Below are positions 6,600-12,312 of a DNA stretch of 12,312 nt, piece after piece. Below the pieces are notes generated by a model that was given only the letters and a program-made list of their open reading frames with translations, was not told where the DNA came from and did not search any database. Numbering within the stretch: position 1 is the stretch's first letter; each line of letters opens with the position of its first letter. Source of the DNA: an uncultured Planctomycetota bacterium (GTDB taxonomy: Bacteria; Planctomycetota; SZUA-567; JAFGNG01). The stretch spans positions 1 to 12,312 of the forward strand of contig CAMZKK010000116.1 of NCBI GenBank assembly GCA_947311175.1, written 5' to 3'. Made by a program: the position numbers and the translations under genes.

Positions 6600-9500
6600 T
6601 TACTTGCGGGATAACTGTGATTTCAAATCCTCTACCACCAAGAAAAAACATGGAACTAACAATAGTGAGATTGCGGTTGCGAAGAGGATTCCATAGCCTA
6701 AGCTTATTGCCATCGGGATGAGAAATCTTGCTTGTCTGCTGGTTTCAAAAATCATTGGTGCCAGTCCGCCAAAAGTGGTTAGGGTGGTTAGCATAATTGG
6801 GCGAAACCTCCGAATAGCTGCCAAGTGAATGGCATCATAAGAACTCATTCCTTCCTTTACCGCCTTATTTGCAAAATCAATTAGAATCAGAGAATCATTT
6901 ACCACCACTCCAGACAATGCGATAATCCCCATCATACTAATAATGCTTAAACTGTAACCCATAACTAAATGTCCAAGGGTTGCCCCGACAATTCCAAAAG
7001 GAATACTAATCATAATTATTGCCGGTTGCAGATAACTGTTAAAGGGGATAGCAAGCAGAATATAAATGATAAACAAAGCAAAGAGAAAACCAAGAGCTAA
7101 GCTTTTCATACTATTTGCCATATCCTTCTGTTTGCCTTCAACCCCTGCCGTCAATCCCGGGAAGTCTTGTTTGAGTTTCGGAATGAATTCTGAAAAAACT
7201 TTTGTTTTTACCAATGAGGTAAATTTTTCAGGGACGACTGTCGCACTAACCGTAACCGTCCGACTACCTGCACGACGATTAATAGAGGTGTACGCCCTCC
7301 CCCGTGTAACCTTAACCACCTCTTTCAATGGAACATCTTTACCGTTTGGAATTTTGATTAGACACTCCTCGATATCATAGATAGATGTGCGTTCTGATTT
7401 CGGTAAGCGAACAATCACCTTTACTTCATTTCTTCCTCGTTGCTGTCTCAAAACCTCACTGCCGTAAAAAGAATTGCGGACTTGACGAGCAACCTCAAGC
7501 GCAGTAAGCCCTAAACTTTTTCCGGTCGGAAGTAATGAAAAATCATATTGCGGTTTCCCCGGTGAAAATCCGTCATCAACATCAATCACTCCCTCTACTC
7601 CACGAAGCATAGTTGCAAATTCACTACTCGCTGCCTCAAGCACCGTTAAATCTTTATGTCTTAATTCTAATGACAACGAAGCTCCATGCCCCGGACCTCC
7701 TCGATCGGATTCAAATTTTACCAAATCAAGCCCGGCAATATTAAATGGTTGCTGTCTCCATTTTTTTACCACTTCACGAGTACCAATCGGTCTAACATCG
7801 GCATCGGTAAGATGAATCTTTACCTCAACGACATGGCTACCAGACACTCCGGCATAACTTCCTCCAATTTGAGTTTGAATTCCAGTTGCAAGTTGTTTTC
7901 CACCATTCTCAGCAACTACTTTTTCTGCTGATGCCTCTAAAACATCTCTAACTTTTTCCGATTTTTCAATTGGCGAACCATAAGGAAGAATGGCAGTCAC
8001 AACAGCATAGGCCGACTCTACCTTCGGAAACATTACCATCCCCATTCTTCCGCTTTTAACATAGCCAATAGTTGACAGTAAAACAAAAAATGCAATCCCA
8101 ATCGCTAAATATCTATACTGAAGAACTCTTAACAATATAGGTCCAAAAAAATCATTTATCAAATGCTTGAACCACCGACTAAATGCCTGTTGCTGAGAAT
8201 GGATAAATACGCTTAACCCACTATTTCTTCTTTGGGGCTTGTGCGACAAATGTGCGGGAAGTATAAATAGGCACTCAATCAAACTTATGGCAAAAACCGT
8301 AACCACCACTGCCGGAATAACTACAAAAATCTTTCCCATTACCCCCGGGACAAAAAACATTGACATAAAGGCAACGATATTTGTCAAGACACTAAATGTC
8401 ACCGGTAAAGCTACCTCTTTAACTCCTGCACGAGCTGCATCAAGAGGCGTCATCCCCTCTTGCAAATGTTGATAAATATTTTCACCAACGACAATGGCAT
8501 CATCCACCACAATCCCCAAGGCAACAATAAATGCAAACATACTTACCATGTTTATAGAGATGGCAAAAAACGGTAAAATGAGAAATGCCCCAAGAAATGA
8601 AATCGGAATTCCCATTGTCACCCAAAATGCCAAACGTGCCTCTAAAAACACCCCTAACAGTATTAACACCAACGCCAACCCAAGTGCGGCATTGCGTAAA
8701 AGCAAATCCATTCTATCAATAAACATTGCAGAAAAATCACTGGTTACCATTAAATGACAACTCGGTGGTAGCTCATGATTTTCTTCCATCTCTTTCATTA
8801 TTCTCTTTACCGCACTTGCAACTTTAATCGGAGTTTCTTTTCCTATTCGGTAAACATCTAAGGTAATTGCCGGTAAACGATTAAAGGTTGAATCGTAATC
8901 ACTTTCTTCAAACCCATCGCTAATATGGGCAAGCTCGCCAAGCTTTACTTCACTACCATCAGGACTATTAATAATTGGCAATTCAGAAAACTCTCTACCA
9001 TTGTCACGCCGTTCATTTACCCTAACTAACACTTCACCGGATGTAGTTTTTATTCCGCCACCCGGAAGTTCGATGGTTGATGCCTTTATTATTTGTGCAA
9101 TCTTTTCTAATGTTAATTGGTGTGCCCTCAATTTAGCGGTTGGAACCTCAATTGCAATCTCTAACTTCTTTGCTCCCGATAGTTCTATTTGACTAATATC
9201 TTTATCTTGCAAAAATCTATCTCTCACCTTTTCTGCAAGATTTCGCAAAACCACATCATTTAAATCGCCATAAATCGCCACGGAAAGAGCTTTTCGCTTT
9301 CTAGTAATTACCGTTACCTGCGGATCTTCAGCATCTTCCGGAAAACTTGTAATTCTATCAATTGCCTGCTCAATTTCATCTTTTGCCTTTTGCGAATCTG
9401 CCCCAAGTAACAATTCAGCATTAATGACTGCCAATCCCTCTTTTGCGGTTGAGACTACATCATCAATCCCGTCAACGGAATTTATTGCTTCTTCCACAGC

Positions 9501-9731
9501 CAAGCAAATACCCTGCTCTATTTCTTCCGGGCTTGCCCCCGGATAAACAACTGTAACACTTACCATATCAAGATCAAATTCAGGAAACAACTCCTGCTTT
9601 ATGTTAAAAGCAAAAAGCAAACCGCCAATCAATAAGACCAGCATAAGAAGGTTTGAAGTGACTGAATTACCAGCCATCCAAGCAATTGCCCCTGTTGTTT
9701 TTTTTACATTATTGCTATTTATTTTACTCAT
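6600..9731 (-). CDS. RND efflux pump, inner-membrane permease subunit (AcrB/MMPL superfamily)
   Basis: This is a 1043-residue proton-driven exporter of the HAE-type RND superfamily, a trimer in the inner membrane with large periplasmic loops. The N-terminal TM is at about 25-43, followed by a porter-type periplasmic domain with FPEFDLDMVSVTVVYPGASPEEIE (49-72). A cluster of TM helices spans about 345-495, with GIVVDDAIVVGENI (406-419) in TM4 carrying the proton-relay pair D410/D411. A second repeat begins with a TM at about 540-557, then another periplasmic domain, and ends with TM8-12. TM10 contains GVVVNDSLILIDFAN (941-955). By eye, the position of AcrB K940 corresponds to N945, a variant I associate with a separate RND subgroup. 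The length is full. The ATG overlaps the stop of the membrane-fusion gene (ATGA, 9728-9731), so the two are translationally coupled. The substrate cannot be deduced. Confidence 0.95.
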   Translation of the reverse strand: MSKINSNNVKKTTGAIAWMAGNSVTSNLLMLVLLIGGLLFAFNIKQELFPEFDLDMVSVTVVYPGASPEEIEQGICLAVEEAINSVDGIDDVVSTAKEGLAVINAELLLGADSQKAKDEIEQAIDRITSFPEDAEDPQVTVITRKRKALSVAIYGDLNDVVLRNLAEKVRDRFLQDKDISQIELSGAKKLEIAIEVPTAKLRAHQLTLEKIAQIIKASTIELPGGGIKTTSGEVLVRVNERRDNGREFSELPIINSPDGSEVKLGELAHISDGFEESDYDSTFNRLPAITLDVYRIGKETPIKVASAVKRIMKEMEENHELPPSCHLMVTSDFSAMFIDRMDLLLRNAALGLALVLILLGVFLEARLAFWVTMGIPISFLGAFLILPFFAISINMVSMFAFIVALGIVVDDAIVVGENIYQHLQEGMTPLDAARAGVKEVALPVTFSVLTNIVAFMSMFFVPGVMGKIFVVIPAVVVTVFAISLIECLFILPAHLSHKPQRRNSGLSVFIHSQQQAFSRWFKHLINDFFGPILLRVLQYRYLAIGIAFFVLLSTIGYVKSGRMGMVMFPKVESAYAVVTAILPYGSPIEKSEKVRDVLEASAEKVVAENGGKQLATGIQTQIGGSYAGVSGSHVVEVKIHLTDADVRPIGTREVVKKWRQQPFNIAGLDLVKFESDRGGPGHGASLSLELRHKDLTVLEAASSEFATMLRGVEGVIDVDDGFSPGKPQYDFSLLPTGKSLGLTALEVARQVRNSFYGSEVLRQQRGRNEVKVIVRLPKSERTSIYDIEECLIKIPNGKDVPLKEVVKVTRGRAYTSINRRAGSRTVTVSATVVPEKFTSLVKTKVFSEFIPKLKQDFPGLTAGVEGKQKDMANSMKSLALGFLFALFIIYILLAIPFNSYLQPAIIMISIPFGIVGATLGHLVMGYSLSIISMMGIIALSGVVVNDSLILIDFANKAVKEGMSSYDAIHLAAIRRFRPIMLTTLTTFGGLAPMIFETSRQARFLIPMAISLGYGILFATAISLLLVPCFFLVVEDLKSQLSRK

Positions 9732-10927
9732 TTAGCTACTGCCTTTAATATTCGTAACGGCATTTTAGAAACAGGAGTAGTAAGATTGCTAACAATCAAG
9801 TCTTTTCCCTCTAACACATCGTCAATACATAAAACCACATCACGCTCTCGCCAGATTATTTTGATTGGTTTAATTTCTAATTGTTTTTTTTCATCAAGCA
9901 ACCATATCGTATCACCATCCCGCACTGCCAAACGAGGAATTGTATAAACATTATCAAGAGTAATACCATCAATCGCAACCTCTACATAAGAGCCAATAAG
10001 CAATGGAGTATCACCCTTTGTTTTGCTATTAACGCCAAGCGGGTTATTTATCTTCACCAAAACCTGTGCCATTCTACCTTGCGATTCAAGAGCAACAAGC
10101 CTCTTCATAACCTGTCCATGCCAAGATATTGAATCATTGCCAAAATCGGACAGTCTAACCTCTACTGCCGAGCCTTCCTTTTTTCCTTTTGGAAAATCTA
10201 TAAATTTTAATTTGTCGGTTGGGATTGATGTCCGCACCCAATACTCATCATAACCGGTCAATTTCGCTAATAAAGTTTGAGGAGAAACCTGCGAGCCAAC
10301 CTCGACACCTCGACTACGAACAATGGCATTAAACGGTGACTTAATCATGGTTCGAGCCAAATCAAGATTTGCCTTCCGTAAAGCCGACTCTGCAATCTTG
10401 ACCCTTGCCAAAGCTAGATTCAACTGTGGTTTTCGCAATACCAAATCCTTGTCATCGCCATCAATCGTCTTGCTCTCGCAGGCAAGCTTCCAGTCCTCAA
10501 TGGCAATCGCCTGTTTACCCAATTCAAGTTTATAATCACTCCTTGCCTTCACCAAATCTGCCTTGCGTTGAGTTACAATAATCTCATAATCTGTTTTGTC
10601 TAATTGAAGAATTACTTCACCCTTTTTAAAAATCCCCCCAGGGATAAAATTGTCACTAACACTCATAACTTCACCGGCAACTCGAGATAACAAAGAAATT
10701 TCCTTTGCCGCCTCCACCGTCCCCATCGCAGACACAACCACTTTTTTATTAGCAGAAGCCAACACCATCGTTTCAACCAACGGGACAATAATTTTTCTAT
10801 CTTTTTTCTTCACCTTCGGTGCGGTAACAATTAAAAACTTTGCCACCAATAAACCAACCACAATTAAAAGTATTGGGGAAATCAATCTTGTTATTTTAAA
10901 TTCATTATTCATTTTATTTTTCGTCAT
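9728..10927 (-). CDS. RND efflux membrane-fusion (periplasmic adaptor) protein
   Basis: This is a HlyD/AcrA-family adaptor that bridges the RND pump and the outer-membrane channel. In the 399-residue form, one N-terminal TM anchor lies at about 15-35. It is followed by a lipoyl-like half (about 78-112, with GEVMSV and GEVILQLD), an alpha-helical hairpin or coiled coil (about 113-195), the returning lipoyl half (TMIKSPFNAIVRSRGVEVG, 193-211), and beta-barrel and membrane-proximal domains to the end. There is no lipobox cysteine, so it is held by the TM helix rather than by lipid. I chose the ATG at 10927 because AGGA stands 6 nt upstream and the anchor follows directly. The frame is open to an ATG at 11074, but those 49 extra residues lie inside the outer-membrane factor gene and look non-native. 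The chosen start overlaps that gene by 14 bp, and the stop overlaps the RND start by 4 bp. Confidence 0.92.
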   Translation of the reverse strand: MTKNKMNNEFKITRLISPILLIVVGLLVAKFLIVTAPKVKKKDRKIIVPLVETMVLASANKKVVVSAMGTVEAAKEISLLSRVAGEVMSVSDNFIPGGIFKKGEVILQLDKTDYEIIVTQRKADLVKARSDYKLELGKQAIAIEDWKLACESKTIDGDDKDLVLRKPQLNLALARVKIAESALRKANLDLARTMIKSPFNAIVRSRGVEVGSQVSPQTLLAKLTGYDEYWVRTSIPTDKLKFIDFPKGKKEGSAVEVRLSDFGNDSISWHGQVMKRLVALESQGRMAQVLVKINNPLGVNSKTKGDTPLLIGSYVEVAIDGITLDNVYTIPRLAVRDGDTIWLLDEKKQLEIKPIKIIWRERDVVLCIDDVLEGKDLIVSNLTTPVSKMPLRILKAVAK

Positions 10928-12312
10928 CTTCTTTCCTTTTTTTATTCCGATACATAATCTCAGCCTTTGCCCTATTTTTGAGATAGTCATTAGTCCAAGT
11001 TCCACCAAGTGCTCGATAGAGCGACACCCTAAAGTCAACCAATTCACGACAAACGCGAAGTTCATCCCTTTCAAATTGCTGAACAGTTAACAATGCCACC
11101 TGCGTTGATAAATATGTTGCTTGACCACGACGATATCTCGTCCATGCGGTATTATAGGTATCTCGAGATGCCTTCAATTGCTTACGCAAGGCAACGAGAT
11201 ATTCACGATGTTTTCTTTCTTGCAATCTAACATCTTCAATTTCTTTGATTGCGATTAAAACCTTTTCACGGTAAGCACCTACTCTTTCCTTAACCAATGC
11301 TAAATTACGGTTTACCTCAGAGGCACGGCGATGACCATCAATCAGTGGAGCGGTGAGGCTTTCCGCAAGATTAAGTATCCAATTTTCAAACAAACGGCTA
11401 GTTTTTGCATTGCCGTAAGTATAGGAGCCGGTCAATCGAATTGCGGGCAATCGATCTGCCTTAGCTGCTGCAACTTGCCAATCAGCGGCGTTTAATCGAT
11501 TCAAAGATGCGCGAATGTCTGGACGCAAAAGCATAATTTCAGCCGGTATTCCTAAGCTCGGAGTTGAAGGCAATTTGGGTAATTCCTTCGTCTTGATTAT
11601 CAATTCAACAGAAGCCGGTCTGCCAAGTAAAAAATTCAAGGTATGACGAGTCAAACTAATACTTACTTCAACTAACGGCACCCGTGCCTCTACTTGTGCC
11701 ACCGCTTGTTTTTGTTGATAAACATCTAACGCAGTTGCCTGACCTTTTTTTAAACGATTATAAATATTTTTTAGATTTTCTTTATTTATCTTTAGTTGTT
11801 GATTAAGTAACTGCAACTGTTTGTTTTGCTCAATCAGCCGAAGCCACTGTAAGGTAACATTTGCCGCAACCGTCATCATAACAGTTTCAATATTATTTTT
11901 CGCAGCCAACACATTTTCCGAACTTGCCATTCTTCCGTCACGAACTCGATGCCACAAATCAAGCTCATAACTCGCAACAATACCAACATTATAATTTTTG
12001 GTGGTTTTCGAGATTTTTTCATCATTTGCAATATTGGGCAAACCTGAATCTCTGCCGGGACGGGTTACGGTTCTGACTCTACTTGCACCGGTTGTTAAAT
12101 CGACCTTAGGGATTAGAGCAGCTCCTGCAGAAACCGCTTGTGCCTGTGCCTGCTCAAGTCTTGCATAAAATTGGGCAATACTCAAATTTTTATCCAAAGC
12201 TAAATTTATTAATGAATTCAATTCTTCATTTTCAAAATCTTTCCACCAACGATTACTTCTAATTTTCTTTCCTGCGGAATCACTAAATACTGGTGGTAGC
12301 ACTTTGACAGTA
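10914..12312 (-). CDS. TolC/NodT-family outer-membrane efflux factor (5' end cut by window edge)
   Basis: This is the outer-membrane channel of the tripartite pump. The frame is open to the right edge with 465 residues visible. A GTG at 12302 is an internal codon rather than a convincing start, because NodT-type proteins begin with a signal peptide and lipobox upstream of the RWWKDFENEELNSLINLAL segment seen here. Two outer-membrane efflux repeats are visible. The first starts with LDKNLSIAQFYARLEQAQAQA and the second has RPDIRASLNRLNAADWQVAAAKADRLPAIRL. Each has long alpha-barrel helices plus short beta-strands (SYELDLW; a TGSYTYG segment). The C-terminal Y-R-A-L-G-G-T-W motif is the usual end of NodT-like proteins. 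A charged tail of about 25 residues follows. It is first in the efflux operon as seen, and its last 14 bp overlap the adaptor start. Confidence 0.93.
   Translation of the reverse strand, partial: TVKVLPPVFSDSAGKKIRSNRWWKDFENEELNSLINLALDKNLSIAQFYARLEQAQAQAVSAGAALIPKVDLTTGASRVRTVTRPGRDSGLPNIANDEKISKTTKNYNVGIVASYELDLWHRVRDGRMASSENVLAAKNNIETVMMTVAANVTLQWLRLIEQNKQLQLLNQQLKINKENLKNIYNRLKKGQATALDVYQQKQAVAQVEARVPLVEVSISLTRHTLNFLLGRPASVELIIKTKELPKLPSTPSLGIPAEIMLLRPDIRASLNRLNAADWQVAAAKADRLPAIRLTGSYTYGNAKTSRLFENWILNLAESLTAPLIDGHRRASEVNRNLALVKERVGAYREKVLIAIKEIEDVRLQERKHREYLVALRKQLKASRDTYNTAWTRYRRGQATYLSTQVALLTVQQFERDELRVCRELVDFRVSLYRALGGTWTNDYLKNRAKAEIMYRNKKRKEDDEK

Noticed and set aside
10928..11074. 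N-terminal extension of the membrane-fusion protein by 49 residues from an upstream ATG
   Set aside because: It lies wholly inside the outer-membrane factor gene in another frame and adds a non-signal-like segment before the anchor. The ATG at 10927 has a good AGGA site.
10650..11090. 146-codon plus-strand reading frame opposite the efflux adaptor and outer-membrane factor genes
   Set aside because: It is antisense to two strong gene families, has low-complexity composition and no ribosome site. It is a shadow frame.
12300..12302. GTG as the start of the outer-membrane factor
   Set aside because: The frame continues open to the window edge, and the family needs a signal peptide and lipobox upstream, so the gene is truncated by the window.
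1..12312. CRISPR array, tRNA, rRNA, insertion sequence, prophage or toxin-antitoxin pair
   Set aside because: I looked for regular repeats, transposase or integrase motifs and RNA gene signatures, and saw none.

Overview
The window is an AT-rich bacterial segment, with nearly all coding on the minus strand. It holds two minus-strand operons, separated by a 228-bp gap and one small divergent plus-strand gene. Every stretch longer than 300 bases is genic. I see no rRNA, tRNA, CRISPR array, insertion sequence or other mobile element. Both outermost genes run off the window: the kinase lacks its C-terminus on the left and the outer-membrane factor lacks its N-terminus on the right.

Organism: the tripartite RND efflux system requires a Gram-negative envelope. 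The Ser/Thr kinase has phrasing (IPGY, GEGGMG, HYFVMEY, YYISPEQA, DIRSDIYSLGATLYHL) and a helical N-terminal module that I associate with Planctomycetota, Lentisphaerota and related PVC lineages. This is a family-resemblance inference of moderate to low confidence, with no marker gene to prove it.

Operon 1 (6138 down to the left edge, minus strand) runs in transcription order as: a ParA/Soj-type ATPase; PyrK, the electron-transfer subunit of dihydroorotate dehydrogenase; a two-TM potassium channel with an RCK regulatory module and a C-terminal response-regulator receiver domain; an HDOD protein with a PilZ-like middle and a STAS C-terminus; and a Ser/Thr kinase with an N-terminal zinc-ribbon-like segment. 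The parA/pyrK and HDOD/kinase pairs overlap by ATGA and pyrK/channel are 10 bp apart, so co-expression is likely. The only larger gap (89 bp, before the HDOD gene) contains a hairpin and a possible 7-codon leader ORF. The last three genes form a compact signalling block combining ion conductance, phospho-acceptor, HDOD/STAS scaffold and kinase modules. This block is the most unusual part of the window.

Operon 2 (right edge down to 6600, minus strand) is a complete tripartite efflux set in the order outer-membrane factor, membrane-fusion protein, inner-membrane RND pump, with overlaps of 14 bp and 4 bp. The drug or metal specificity cannot be read from the sequence.

Between the operons, a 64-residue helical protein of unknown function is encoded on the plus strand (6367-6561). 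It is divergent from parA and convergent with the RND pump.
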